In this document: positions 16,701 through 25,794 of the stretch, one piece after another
How the letters are laid out: every line of letters starts with the position of its first letter
How positions within the stretch are numbered: the first letter of the stretch is position 1
From: Elusimicrobiota bacterium
GTDB lineage: Bacteria > Elusimicrobiota > Elusimicrobia > Elusimicrobiales > UBA9959
Length of the DNA stretch: 64,000 bases
Assembly (NCBI GenBank): GCA_003450815.1
Contig: DMES01000077.1
Coordinates: forward strand, 62,001 to 126,000
Direction: 5' to 3'
Position numbers and translations under genes: made by a program
The notes under the pieces: model-generated
Seen by the model: only the letters and a program-made list of their open reading frames with translations
Database searches by the model: none
Told to the model about the DNA's origin: nothing

Positions 16701-17558
16701 GTGGCAAATAAAATAACCGAGTTGGGCGTTTTGGTAGGATATGCGTGCAATTTTGCATGTGCGCATTGTATCACAGCGCGAGAAAAGAGAGAAAAACTCA
16801 CTTCCGCAGAGATCAGACTGCTAATTTCCCAAATAAACAAACATACGGTTAAATCGCTACTGTTTGTCGGTGGCGAAACCAGTCTATATGTACGAGACAT
16901 TAACACTATCTTGTTAGGCATACGCAAATTGGATGCGACTAAGGTAAAAATTACCACGAACGGGCATTTCGCGATTACCAAAACGGCTGCAAAAGAAAAG
17001 ATATTGTCTTTTCACAGACTAAACTCGGTACAACTTTCTTATGATAAGTTTCATGCGGAATTTCTGCCGTTTCGAAATGTGAGGAATCTTTATGCCGCAT
17101 GCAAGGATTTGGGATTAGAATTTAGCGTAATTCTGACCATCGAATCCCCACTGGATATTGTATATGCCAAAAGATTATGGGGTGTAGGAAAATTCCCCAT
17201 AGGAATACAAAAGGTATTGCAGATCGGAAAAGCTGTCTCAAATAAGAACGCGTATGTTTTTCCTAGTTTTGATAAAAAGGTTTTAAAAAGATCCTGCCCG
17301 AATCTCAATAGAATTAAGTATCTTCCAGGCCAAGGGTTCAGTATATGCTGCTCGTTGCTTGCTTATAAACATGCTGACAACTTCACGCACACTTCTCTTT
17401 CTAAACACTTGCGCAGCAGGTTTTATGGACTTGTTTCCAAGTATTCATTCGGCGAAATTGCTCACCTATTAAACATTAATGTCAAAAATCTAGAACCACG
17501 TTATTCGCACGAATGTAATTTGTGCGAGTATATTTTTAAGAAAGGGCGGCAATCATGA
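16701..17558 (+). CDS. Radical SAM protein (putative peptide-modifying enzyme)
   Basis: The 285-residue protein has the radical-SAM cluster motif CNFACAHC at residues 16-23, a glycine-rich FVGGET near residue 55 for SAM binding, and a C-terminal cysteine set (CPNLNR, ICCSLL, HECNLCEY). That set resembles a reduced SPASM/Twitch region carrying an extra Fe-S cluster, as in peptide-modifying radical-SAM enzymes. The start is a GTG without a clear ribosome site. The stop overlaps the next ATG (ATGA). Base composition is near 40 % GC, well below the flanks. The substrate is probably the small peptide upstream, by position only. Confidence 0.8.
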   Translation: MANKITELGVLVGYACNFACAHCITAREKREKLTSAEIRLLISQINKHTVKSLLFVGGETSLYVRDINTILLGIRKLDATKVKITTNGHFAITKTAAKEKILSFHRLNSVQLSYDKFHAEFLPFRNVRNLYAACKDLGLEFSVILTIESPLDIVYAKRLWGVGKFPIGIQKVLQIGKAVSNKNAYVFPSFDKKVLKRSCPNLNRIKYLPGQGFSICCSLLAYKHADNFTHTSLSKHLRSRFYGLVSKYSFGEIAHLLNINVKNLEPRYSHECNLCEYIFKKGRQS

Positions 17559-18244
17559 AAATGCGTCTTATTCGCAAAACCAATAGTCGGGCGGTTTATA
17601 AGTTAAAAGATTTCCGAAAAATCAACAACAAGTTTTTCCGGGAAATCCCGTGGCCTGACAATCTTCGCGGCATGATTTTTTCTTTTGAAAAAAAGATAAA
17701 AGACGAACAAAAGGTTATCAAGGCTATTTCCAGTAAATATTGGGTCTCAGTTGGGTATTCAGTAGAAAGCCGTAAACTCGTAAACTGCGGAAATATGCTC
17801 CCTAACCACATAAGACCGTCAAAACCAACTAATACTGAATTACATAAACTGTTTTGCAAAACCCAGAGCATGTTTTACAAGACCTGGCGTAATAATCTGG
17901 GCCCCGCTTATCTAAAAGAAGTCCGCATGGTAGCTGACAATATGCTGAATTCAGCGAAGGTTACATGCCTGAAAAAAAATGGGAAGGCCGTAGGATTGCT
18001 GATTGTTGTAAAATGGAAGAATCATATGGATATCCCCGTTAACTGGGTGGTTTGGGTGTGGATCGACAGAAACCTCCCAGTTGAGGAGAGAACAGCAGTA
18101 AGAGATTATTTTACCGGATGGATGAAAAAGCATATACGTGGGTGTATCCAATGTGTGATTAATTCGTTTAATATAAAATCTCACAGGTTTTTTAAAAAAA
18201 TGGGGTTTTTCCCGGAATGTGTACATTATATTCGCACAAAATAA
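17555..18244 (+). CDS. GNAT-type N-acetyltransferase (divergent)
   Basis: This is a 229-residue protein. The C-terminal half has the GNAT pattern: central strands GLLIVVKW and VNWVVWVWID, a helix of about 20 residues, and the closing SFNIKSHRFFKKMGFFP typical of acyl-CoA-binding acetyltransferases. The N-terminal 90 residues are basic and not assigned. It overlaps the radical-SAM gene by four bases and the binding-protein gene by 28 bases, so the products are probably made together. It may acylate the peptide or modify another cassette component. Confidence 0.7.
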   Translation: MKMRLIRKTNSRAVYKLKDFRKINNKFFREIPWPDNLRGMIFSFEKKIKDEQKVIKAISSKYWVSVGYSVESRKLVNCGNMLPNHIRPSKPTNTELHKLFCKTQSMFYKTWRNNLGPAYLKEVRMVADNMLNSAKVTCLKKNGKAVGLLIVVKWKNHMDIPVNWVVWVWIDRNLPVEERTAVRDYFTGWMKKHIRGCIQCVINSFNIKSHRFFKKMGFFPECVHYIRTK

Positions 18245-19623
18245 ACAGGTCCTTGCTTGCGCTTTTTTTGTTTTTTGTTTGTTTGGGTTATTCCCATGCA
18301 AATCAGTGGGGGGTTATGGCTACAGGCTTGCCAGACCAGGTAACAACAAAACAAGCACGCGGCAATGTATCTTATTACATTTTAAAGCAAACACATGAAC
18401 CGATTCTCCGCAGAGATGACGGGCAAAATTACACCTCACGCATTCTTAGCGGGTGGAGTAGAAGTGTGGATTATACGCGGTACACTTTATGCCCGGATAC
18501 TTCATTGCGTTTTAGCAGCAATATCCCATTTTCAATAGAAGTCTTTAGACGCCATCTCGATGTTATTACGAAGCAATTTGACCCTATCTTTTCTTTAAAA
18601 CAAGAAGACAAGTGTTTTATCATTAAGTTTGAAAAGACACGAAAAAGCTATGCCGACTTTCTTACACTATATGAAAATGCTCCCACACAAAAAGAGTCGG
18701 ACAAAGTGGAGAGCGGTTTGGGCCCGTTCTTTGTAAAAACAATTAGCGCTGAAAAAATAGCTCTGTCTCGTAAAAAACCCTTGCGAAATGCGTACAATGA
18801 AATCGTGTTGTATGAATACCACGGGACATCAGATCCCAACCTTGCCAATCGAAACATAAAAGATTTCAATCTCATCCCTGATTTTGATGTTCCCAAATGG
18901 GTCCCCTTGGAATATGTGGGTTTTAGAAATGTAGAGCTTAAAAGCGTGGCATTAATAATCAATCACCCTGACCCGGATATCCGCAAAACGATATATAACT
19001 GCGCAGATGTTCAAACATTGCGCAAAGCATATTTCCCGCAAAAAAGCGGTTATTATAATATCCAGAATATTCTTCCTATTGGTATCGCCGAGGCAAAAGC
19101 CGGATTACCGGCTCAAACATGTCAGAAAAGATCCACGCCACCATCCGTTAAAACACCGATTGTCCTCGCTAATTGGATGCATGGGAATAGTGAGGGACTG
19201 AATAAGTTTACACGGCAGTTTAATCTCAAAACAAACCTTCGATTGAAAGTGGTTGATTTTAGCCCACATGAGCTTGTAAAAGTTTTTAATAAAAAACCTC
19301 GCCCATACAATCTTTTAGTGCTTGTGTTCGATGCTGTGCGTGCCGATCCAAATGCTTTTTTTGACTCTTTTGCGAAAAGTGATGGTTTTCATGACTTTGA
19401 AATACCTGTAATAAAGAAATTGTATACAGAATTGAATCGAGAAGATAATGACGGGAAAAGAAAAGTCATAGCCGCACGCATTGCAAATGAAATTTTAGAT
19501 CAGAGCCTGGCCTTACCTCTTTATCAAAGTTTAAGAACCCTTTACTATCCTAAAGAGATTAAAAATCTTACCGTGGGAACAGGCTTTCTTGAATATCCAG
19601 AAGTGGGGGATCTCAAATGGTGA
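18217..19623 (+). CDS. Family-5 extracellular solute-binding protein (oligopeptide-binding type), without transporter
   Basis: The 468-residue protein has a signal sequence (hydrophobic residues 12-27, then SHA), so it is periplasmic. Family-5 features follow: YYILKQTHEPILRRDDGQN, a SxDYTRYTL strand, the PFSIEVFRRHLD helix and a late ALPLYQS segment. Such proteins bind peptides and normally feed an ABC importer, but no permease or ATPase is adjacent. Instead the stop overlaps the start of a membrane histidine kinase by seven bases. That pairing suggests a sensory co-receptor for a peptide. The start could also be a later codon. Confidence 0.8.
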   Translation: MCTLYSHKINRSLLALFLFFVCLGYSHANQWGVMATGLPDQVTTKQARGNVSYYILKQTHEPILRRDDGQNYTSRILSGWSRSVDYTRYTLCPDTSLRFSSNIPFSIEVFRRHLDVITKQFDPIFSLKQEDKCFIIKFEKTRKSYADFLTLYENAPTQKESDKVESGLGPFFVKTISAEKIALSRKKPLRNAYNEIVLYEYHGTSDPNLANRNIKDFNLIPDFDVPKWVPLEYVGFRNVELKSVALIINHPDPDIRKTIYNCADVQTLRKAYFPQKSGYYNIQNILPIGIAEAKAGLPAQTCQKRSTPPSVKTPIVLANWMHGNSEGLNKFTRQFNLKTNLRLKVVDFSPHELVKVFNKKPRPYNLLVLVFDAVRADPNAFFDSFAKSDGFHDFEIPVIKKLYTELNREDNDGKRKVIAARIANEILDQSLALPLYQSLRTLYYPKEIKNLTVGTGFLEYPEVGDLKW

Positions 19624-21842
19624 AACTATTCAGCAGGATACTGGCGTATAACTGGAAATATTACGTTTTAGCGGTGGTAGTATTTGTGGTTTTCTGGCAG
19701 TTGTTTACAGTGCTTTCGGTGATACGCGTGTCGAATGACAAACTACTGACCGGGATGAGTCAGAACGCGGCGTATTTTGAACAAGCTTTCCTTGCCGGAG
19801 ATGTTTTTGAAACTCGGCGCATAATGTGGCGCATTAAGAATGATACTATAAAGCGCATCACTTTTTATCCAATTGAGTTTGAGGGCAGTAAATGGATATT
19901 TAAGGAAGCGATAATCGGAAATCTTTACACCCGCCAGCGCACACAGATTACGCGTAATGTGCCGCTTCTCTCTAATGGGGTTAACCTTGGACGGTTTGAA
20001 TACGTTATAGACCTGGTTGACGTTAACTCCACTGGTTTTGAGCAGAACTACATCTTGTTTATAACTGTGGTGGTTTTCTTTTTGGGCTTGTTGTTTCTGT
20101 CCAACATTGGGGCCATTAAAACTATTTTCAGCATAGAGCGTTGCGTTAATGAAACCAACGCACTTGTGGACGCCGACGAACACGATAAGCTTCAAGACGC
20201 TATACAGCGCAGTATTAAATCTCTGCCACGAAGCCTGCGGGATACGCCTTTTGCGGTGCTTATAGAACGTCTGGCCGAAGTGCTTCAGAAGGCTTCGCAT
20301 TTGGAAAGCGAACTGGCTGTTGCAAAAGCCACTTCAAACCTGGCTGCGCAGGTGGCGCATGATATTCGGTCGCCTTTGACCGCGCTGGACGCGGCGCTTA
20401 AGAATGCGGCGCAGATGCCGGAGGAACAGCGCATTATTGTGCGGCATGCGGTCAACCGTATACGCGATATTGCCAACAATCTGCTTGAAAAGAACAGGCA
20501 GCAGACTCACGCGCCTACCGCCGCCGGCGCAGGGGCGGCCGCCGACGAACCACAGGAAGTCTGTCTTCTTTCCAGCATTGTTGACCCGGTGGTTACTGAG
20601 AAACGTCTGCAATTTGAATCGAAACCCGGCATCGACATTGATTTTGAATTGACCCGTGAGTCCTACGGCCTGTTCGCCAAAATTCAGCCGGTGGAATTTA
20701 AGCGGCTGGTTTCCAACCTGGTAAACAACGCCGTTGAAGCATTGGAAAGTCACAGGTCACAATCCTCTGGAGGTGCCGTCTCAAATGGCCTCTGGCCCAA
20801 GGGGGACGTGAAAGTTACATTGTCGGCAGCAGACGGTAAAGTGTTAATTGAAGTGAAAGACAGTGGCAAAGGCATACCACCGGAAATACTGGCGAAGCTT
20901 GGACAGCGGGGCGAAACGCACGGCAAGGCCGGCGGCTCCGGTCTTGGGCTGTTTCATGCCAGAACCACGGCTGAAGGCTGGGGCGGCAGTCTGGCGATTA
21001 CCTCGGAATTGGGCAAAGGAACAACCGTAACCGTAAGATTGCCAGCAGTCGAGCCTCCCGCGTGGTTTGTTTCAAAACTTGAACTGCTTTCCGGCAGAGC
21101 CGTTGTGATTCTGGACGATGATGAAACTATTCATCAGGTTTGGCGCGGCAGGTTTGAATCCGCCCGGGCTAAGGAACAGGGCATAGAGGTTTATCATTTT
21201 TCCGAGCCTGACAAATTGCGCGGCTGGCTTAAAAACAATCCCGCAAAGGCTGAAAGTGCCGTTTATCTTTTTGACTTTGAATTATTGGGCCATAAAGAAA
21301 CGGGGTTAAGCCTTGCCGAAGAGCTTGGCCTAGGCGGTAAAGCGATCCTGGTCACCAGCCGCTACGAAGAACACCGGATACTGCGGGAATGCGAGCGCCT
21401 GAAAATACGGATGATCCCGAAAGGGCTGGCCGGCCTGGTTCCGATAACGGCAGAGAATAGCGTACAGCGAATAGCGAATAGTGAGGAAACAGCGAAAAAG
21501 AATGTTGATTCCACGCCTGCTTCAGGCGTGGAAGTTTTACTGGACGATGACGCTTTAGTGCATATGACGTGGAAGATGACCGCAAGGAACAAAGGTATAA
21601 CATTGAAAGCTTTTAAGACCCCGGCTGAGTTCTTCGCAAGCCTGGAAACTTTTCCAAAAGACACACCCATATACCTGGATTCAGAGCTTGGCGACGGTGT
21701 AAAAGGCGAAGATATAGCAAAGGACTTGCGGGAAAAAGGTTTTACCGGCATCTATCTTGAAACCGGCCATCCGCCTGAGAAGTTCTCACATCTGCCCTGG
21801 CTTAAAGTAATAGGCAAAGAACCGCCGTGGGAAGAAAGATGA
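19617..21842 (+). CDS. Hybrid sensor histidine kinase with two C-terminal receiver domains
   Basis: The 741-residue protein has membrane helices at about 13-35 and 145-165 flanking a 110-residue periplasmic sensor. Next come a dimerisation/phosphoacceptor helix with VAHDIRSPLTAL (His near 250), an ATPase domain with LVSNLVNNAVEAL, DSGKGIPP and GGSGLGLF, then receiver 1 (LDDDE near 500, FDFELLG acceptor, lysine in MIPK) and receiver 2 (DDDALVH, YLDSEL, VIGKEP). The SBP partner overlaps upstream. Repeat words are inserted in frame at 20749-20762 (ATPase loop) and 21453-21486 (inter-receiver linker), the latter followed by an 11-bp palindrome at 21509-21533. No DNA-binding output domain is fused, so the output is unknown. 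Confidence 0.88.
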   Translation: MVKLFSRILAYNWKYYVLAVVVFVVFWQLFTVLSVIRVSNDKLLTGMSQNAAYFEQAFLAGDVFETRRIMWRIKNDTIKRITFYPIEFEGSKWIFKEAIIGNLYTRQRTQITRNVPLLSNGVNLGRFEYVIDLVDVNSTGFEQNYILFITVVVFFLGLLFLSNIGAIKTIFSIERCVNETNALVDADEHDKLQDAIQRSIKSLPRSLRDTPFAVLIERLAEVLQKASHLESELAVAKATSNLAAQVAHDIRSPLTALDAALKNAAQMPEEQRIIVRHAVNRIRDIANNLLEKNRQQTHAPTAAGAGAAADEPQEVCLLSSIVDPVVTEKRLQFESKPGIDIDFELTRESYGLFAKIQPVEFKRLVSNLVNNAVEALESHRSQSSGGAVSNGLWPKGDVKVTLSAADGKVLIEVKDSGKGIPPEILAKLGQRGETHGKAGGSGLGLFHARTTAEGWGGSLAITSELGKGTTVTVRLPAVEPPAWFVSKLELLSGRAVVILDDDETIHQVWRGRFESARAKEQGIEVYHFSEPDKLRGWLKNNPAKAESAVYLFDFELLGHKETGLSLAEELGLGGKAILVTSRYEEHRILRECERLKIRMIPKGLAGLVPITAENSVQRIANSEETAKKNVDSTPASGVEVLLDDDALVHMTWKMTARNKGITLKAFKTPAEFFASLETFPKDTPIYLDSELGDGVKGEDIAKDLREKGFTGIYLETGHPPEKFSHLPWLKVIGKEPPWEER

Positions 21843-21886
21843 AGGCTGAAGCAAAGAACGCATCATAAACAAGAATTTTTTTACTC

Positions 21887-21955
21887 CGTCTTTCCGGCGA
21901 AAGCCGGAATCCAGGTTTCATAGGAGTTTGGACACCGGCTTTCGCCGGTGAGACG
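21887..21955. repeat. REP/BIME-like paired hairpins
   Basis: Hairpin TTCCGGC-GAAA-GCCGGAA (21892-21909) is followed by its inverse, CACCGGC-TTTC-GCCGGTG (21933-21950). Flanking CGTCT and AGACG (21887-21891, 21951-21955) pair as well. The pattern resembles widespread CCGGCGAAAGCCGG extragenic repeats and sits between two convergent genes. Confidence 0.65.
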
Positions 21956-21990
21956 AACCTGTTGAGGTTTTCAGGTTCAATGCAAAAACT

Positions 21991-22017
21991 TCCGGAAATT
22001 GCAATGCAATTTCCGGA
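21991..22017. terminator. Perfect 12-bp hairpin between convergent genes
   Basis: TCCGGAAATTGC (21991-22002) pairs with 22006-22017 around a 3-nt loop. It abuts the stop of the DUF1015 gene and lies 150 bp after the kinase gene, so it could stop transcription from both sides. Confidence 0.55.
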
Positions 22018-23274
22018 CTAGAGCAGCGGATTGGATATCAGGCCGTCGGCGAGTTTGGGCTCAAACCAGGTGGACTTGGGCGGCATAACCTGATTATCGT
22101 CGGCCACGGCAATCAACTCTTCCAGAGAGGTGGGATAAAGCGCAAAAGCAACTTTCATTTCGCCTGAGTTGACTCTTTTTTCCAGTTCTTTAAGGCCACG
22201 GATACCACCCACAAAATCAACGCGGTTGGATTTGCGCAGGTCTTTAATATCCAGTATCTTATCCAGCACAAGGTCCGAGAGCACGCTTACATCCAGCGCC
22301 AGCACTGGGTCGTCTTTTTTTGAAGGAGTGGGGACAGTAGGTGTGAGCAAATACCATTTACCTTCCAGATACATACCGAATTCACGGCGCGCCGCGGGCC
22401 TGGCCTGGCCGCTTACTTCCTTTATTTCAAAACTTTCTTTTAGTTTCGCGAGAAAAGCTTCCGGCGTCAGGCCTTTAAGGTCTTTTACCACCCTGTTATA
22501 GTCCCATATCTTCATTTCGTTAACCGGATAAGCCACGGCCAGGTAGCAGTTATACGGCTCCGTGCCGGTATGAGCCGCTCCGCGCTGCTCCATCATGTAT
22601 TTTTTTACCCGTGAGGCCGCGGCCGAGCGGTGATGTCCGTCGGCTATATAAACGGCTTTTTGTTTTTCAAAAGCATCCGTAATTACGCGGATATCGGCCT
22701 CCGCATCCAGTATCCAGACGGTATGAATAACCCCGCCTATGCCTTCCACGGAAAACTCCGGCTTTTCCGCTGATTTTCGTTTTATTACGGCATCCACTTC
22801 GGGTATCTGTTTATAGGCTATAAGCCCGGGGCCCGTCTGGGCTTTGACGAATTTTATCTGGTTTACCCTGTCGTCCTCTTTGACGGGGCGGGTGAATTCA
22901 TGTTTGCGGATACGGTTGGCGTCATAATCCTCAACAGAGGCGCCAACAACCAGGCCGGTCTGTATATGCGCGCCCATCTGCAGGCGGTAAACATAAAAGC
23001 AGGGTTTATTTTCCCGCACCAGCACGCCAGTGTCCAGCATTTTTTTAAAATTATCGGCCGCTTTTTGATATACCGCTTCGGAGTAAACATCCGTCCCCTC
23101 AGGCAGGTCTATCTCCGCCTTGGAGACATGCAGGAAGCTCAGGGGTTTGTCTTTGGCCAGTTCCCGCGCCTCTTTTGAGTCCAGCACATCATATGGCGGG
23201 GCCACCACCTCCTGCGCTTTGCCTTTTGCCGGCCTGATACCGTAAATGGGGTTGAATAAAGGAAGTTTGGGCAT
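22018..23274 (-). CDS. DUF1015 family protein in the serine operon
   Basis: The 418-residue protein belongs to the DUF1015 family: APPYDVLDSKEAREL near the start, FTRPVKEDDR, and the conserved YIADGHHRSAAASRV near residue 215. No biochemical role is assigned with certainty. It follows serC-serA on the same strand (about 95 bp gap filled by a repeat hairpin), and in other bacteria this family commonly neighbours serA/serC, so a role in serine metabolism is likely. No serB is seen here. AAGAGG precedes the ATG. Confidence 0.85.
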   Translation of the reverse strand: MPKLPLFNPIYGIRPAKGKAQEVVAPPYDVLDSKEARELAKDKPLSFLHVSKAEIDLPEGTDVYSEAVYQKAADNFKKMLDTGVLVRENKPCFYVYRLQMGAHIQTGLVVGASVEDYDANRIRKHEFTRPVKEDDRVNQIKFVKAQTGPGLIAYKQIPEVDAVIKRKSAEKPEFSVEGIGGVIHTVWILDAEADIRVITDAFEKQKAVYIADGHHRSAAASRVKKYMMEQRGAAHTGTEPYNCYLAVAYPVNEMKIWDYNRVVKDLKGLTPEAFLAKLKESFEIKEVSGQARPAARREFGMYLEGKWYLLTPTVPTPSKKDDPVLALDVSVLSDLVLDKILDIKDLRKSNRVDFVGGIRGLKELEKRVNSGEMKVAFALYPTSLEELIAVADDNQVMPPKSTWFEPKLADGLISNPLL

Positions 23275-23289
23275 AATTTTAACCTCTTA

Positions 23290-23373
23290 AAAACGAATTG
23301 CGCGAACAGGGAACGAATTGCACGAATCAGATGTCATTCGCGGCATTCGCTGATATTCGCGCTATTCGCTATA
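23290..23373. repeat. Intergenic hairpin, GCGAATTG/ATTCGC word family
   Basis: The left arm (about 23293-23327) reads ACGAATTGCGCGAACAGGG and on. The right arm (about 23333-23371) reads CATTCGCGGCATTCGCTGAT and on. The right arm includes the TAG stop of serA. Confidence 0.8.
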
Positions 23374-24319
23374 TTTTATCGCCGTTTATCGCGTGCGTCT
23401 TCTTGCCGTTCAGCAGGTAATCCGCTATCTGCTCGGCCGCCTGGCGCGCCACTGTCACCTGCGCGTCCTTGGTTGACGCCGCTATGTGGGGCGTGGCTAT
23501 CACATTTTCCATGCCGAAAAAAATATGTTCAGTGGCCGGCTCTTTGGCATAAACATCGCAGGCAAGCCCGGCGATCTGGCCGCTCAGCAGGGCTTCCTTT
23601 ATGTCGGCCTCAACCATAATGCCGCCGCGCGCGCAGTTTATCAGGCGCACACCTTTTTTCATTTTAGCTATGGCGTCCTTGTTTATCATGCCCTTGGTGG
23701 CGGGGTTGATCACAACATGATAAGTGATAAAATCCGACTTCTGATAAAGCTCGTCAAGGCCTACCATGTGAACGCCCAGCTCTCTGGCTCTTTCCGCCGT
23801 CATTACGGGGTCGTAAACCAGCACTTTCATCTTCAGGCCCATGGCCCTGTCGGCCACCACGGCGCCTATGTTGCCGCAGCCGATCACACCCAGTGTCTTG
23901 CCTGTCAGTTCCACGCCTTCAAACTTCTTCTTCTCCCACTTGCCGGCGTGGGTGGAAGCGTTGGCCTGCGGTATGTGGCGGGCCAGCGCCATCATCATGG
24001 CCACTGCGTGCTCGGCGGTGGAAACGGTGTTTCCGAAAGGAGTGTTCATTACCAGCACTTTTTTAGTGACGCAGGCGGGCACATCTATATTGTCTACGCC
24101 GGAGCCAGCGCGGGCCACGGCCTTAAGTTTAGCGGCGGCCGCTATAAGGTCACAGGTGAGGGTGGTGGCGGAGCGCACAATTATACCGTCAAACTCCGCT
24201 ATGCAGGCCTTAAGCTCTTCCGGTTTCATGCCGGTCTTTACCACCGGCTCCAGACCTTTTTCCCTTAGTACTTTTTCACAGATGGCGTCCGCTTTGTCGG
24301 CGATTAAAACTTTTTTCAT
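23369..24319 (-). CDS. serA: D-3-phosphoglycerate dehydrogenase (short form)
   Basis: SerA oxidises 3-phosphoglycerate to phosphohydroxypyruvate, the first step of serine synthesis. The 316-residue protein begins [18 protein letters not shown] and has [11 protein letters not shown], the NAD-binding [24 protein letters not shown] (Arg) and the catalytic histidine in ATPHIAAST. It lacks the ACT and ASB regulatory domains of longer PGDHs, so serine feedback through ACT is not expected. The ATG overlaps the serC stop by four bases; the frame extends upstream only as a shadow. The TAG stop is inside a GCGAATAG repeat. Confidence 0.95.
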   Translation of the reverse strand: MKKVLIADKADAICEKVLREKGLEPVVKTGMKPEELKACIAEFDGIIVRSATTLTCDLIAAAAKLKAVARAGSGVDNIDVPACVTKKVLVMNTPFGNTVSTAEHAVAMMMALARHIPQANASTHAGKWEKKKFEGVELTGKTLGVIGCGNIGAVVADRAMGLKMKVLVYDPVMTAERARELGVHMVGLDELYQKSDFITYHVVINPATKGMINKDAIAKMKKGVRLINCARGGIMVEADIKEALLSGQIAGLACDVYAKEPATEHIFFGMENVIATPHIAASTKDAQVTVARQAAEQIADYLLNGKKTHAINGDKI

Positions 24320-25494
24320 TGCACGGTCTCCTTTGAATATTCTTTGGCCGTTTCGCTGTGAGCCCAGTCCAGCCAGCGGGTGAGAACTTCCACATCGGAA
24401 GTTTCCACGGTGGCGCCGCACCATATACGGATACCGGCCGGGGCCTTGCCGTAAGAGTTAATGTCGTAAGCCACGCCTTCCTTGTCCAGCATGGAAGTTA
24501 TTTTCTTTGCGGCTTTGGTCTTATCTTCGTCGCTAAGTTTTTTGAACCAGTCCGCGGTGATCTTCAGGCAGACCGAGGTGTTGGAACGGGTTTCCCTGGT
24601 TTCGGCCAGAAAGGCCACCCAATTGGATTTCTCAACCCATTTTTCAAGCGCCTGCAGATTGGCGTTGGAGCGGGCCATCAGCGCTTTTATCCCTCCGATG
24701 GATTCGGCCCACTTAAGCGCGTCTATGGCGTCTTCAACACAAAGCATTGAGGGGGTATTTACGGTATTGTACTCAAGTTCGCCCGGTTTAAGCTTACCCT
24801 CGGCGGCCAGCCTGAACAGCTTCGGCAGAGGCCAGGCAACCTTCGGCTCGTTCTCCTCCATTCGTTTGACAGCCCTGGGCGAAAGGATGATAACGCCATG
24901 CGCGGCCTCTCCGCCTATAACTTTCTGCCAGGAGAAAGTTATTACATCCAGCTTTGCGTAATCCATCTCCATGGCGAAAATGCCGGAGGTGGCGTCGCAG
25001 ATGGTAAGACCTTCACGGTTAAGGCTTATCCAGTTAAGATCCGGCACTTTAACTCCCGAAGTCGTGCCGTTCATGGTGAAGATTATGTCGTTGGCGGGAT
25101 TGGCCTTTGACAAGTCCGGCAGTTTGCCGTAATCGGCCTTATATTCGTTCACTTTCGGCAGCTTAAGCTGCTTTACCGCGTCGGTAATCCAGCCTTTGCC
25201 AAAAGATTCCCAGCCGAAAATATCCACCGGGCGGGGACCAAGCAGGGTCCACATTGCAAGCTCAACGGCGCCGGTATCGGAGCCGGCCACCACGCCTATA
25301 CGGTAATCCGCCGGCAGGCCCAGAACTCTCTTCATACGCTCTGAAACTTCATTCAGCCTGGCCTTGCCTTCTTTGGAACGGTGCGACCTGCCGACAAGGG
25401 CGTTCTTCAATGCGTCCACGGTCCAACCGGGCCTTTTAGCGCAGGGGCCCGAAGAAAAATTAGGACATCTGGTTTTTATTGTGGGTTTTTCCAT
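24316..25494 (-). CDS. serC: Phosphoserine aminotransferase
   Basis: SerC converts phosphohydroxypyruvate and glutamate to phosphoserine. The protein is about 392 residues, begins [18 protein letters not shown] and contains [14 protein letters not shown], a [13 protein letters not shown] aspartate segment and the PLP lysine in [15 protein letters not shown]. It is the long SerC type found in several Gram-negative phyla. I start at the ATG at 25494, which has AGGGAG upstream; the frame reaches further into the non-coding repeat region but without support. First gene of serC-serA-DUF1015. Confidence 0.93.
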   Translation of the reverse strand: MEKPTIKTRCPNFSSGPCAKRPGWTVDALKNALVGRSHRSKEGKARLNEVSERMKRVLGLPADYRIGVVAGSDTGAVELAMWTLLGPRPVDIFGWESFGKGWITDAVKQLKLPKVNEYKADYGKLPDLSKANPANDIIFTMNGTTSGVKVPDLNWISLNREGLTICDATSGIFAMEMDYAKLDVITFSWQKVIGGEAAHGVIILSPRAVKRMEENEPKVAWPLPKLFRLAAEGKLKPGELEYNTVNTPSMLCVEDAIDALKWAESIGGIKALMARSNANLQALEKWVEKSNWVAFLAETRETRSNTSVCLKITADWFKKLSDEDKTKAAKKITSMLDKEGVAYDINSYGKAPAGIRIWCGATVETSDVEVLTRWLDWAHSETAKEYSKETVQ

Positions 25495-25515
25495 TTTTAT
25501 CTCCCTCTTTGTCGC

Positions 25516-25596
25516 ACCCCGCCCGCACTGCACAGCGTTCGGGGCGGATTAGCCGCCGGCCTTTAAGCGGTGGTCGGCCGGTGCTCTACGAGGGGA
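25516..25596. repeat. 81-nt direct repeat, copy A (tRNA-Ser-like fragment)
   Basis: It is identical over 81 nt to 25859-25939. Read on the minus strand it contains GGCCGACCACCGCTTAAAGG, GGCGGCTAATCCGCC and a variable-arm-like GAACGCTGTGCAGTGC, all close to tRNA-Ser order. This copy lacks the T-arm and acceptor and instead runs into the serC ribosome site. A downstream 28-nt block (25594-25621) is also repeated at 25979-26006 with one mismatch. Confidence 0.85.
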
Positions 25597-25621
25597 GCTA
25601 AGCTCCCCTTCGTCGTTCGCT

Positions 25622-25794
25622 TTACCGCCTTCGGCGGCACGCTCACTGAACCCCTTCTATAAGGGACCCGCGCTCACTAACGAAGGTAATCGCGCGGGCT
25701 TATCGGCCACAAGTTTCAGCCTCGCCGTCGCTCGTCTGAACTCGCGGCCCCGGCTCGCGGATTCGCCTGCTGGCTCATCAACGCTCCGCCTTTT
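25622..25794. other. Non-coding, palindrome-rich spacer between the 81-nt repeats
   Basis: I see no gene. GC-rich short palindromes are frequent (for example GCCGCC-TTC-GGCGGC near 25625-25638 and GCGGCCCCGGCTCGC near 25744-25758). Minus-strand reading gives more tRNA-flavoured words, but no cloverleaf could be built. Confidence 0.4.
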
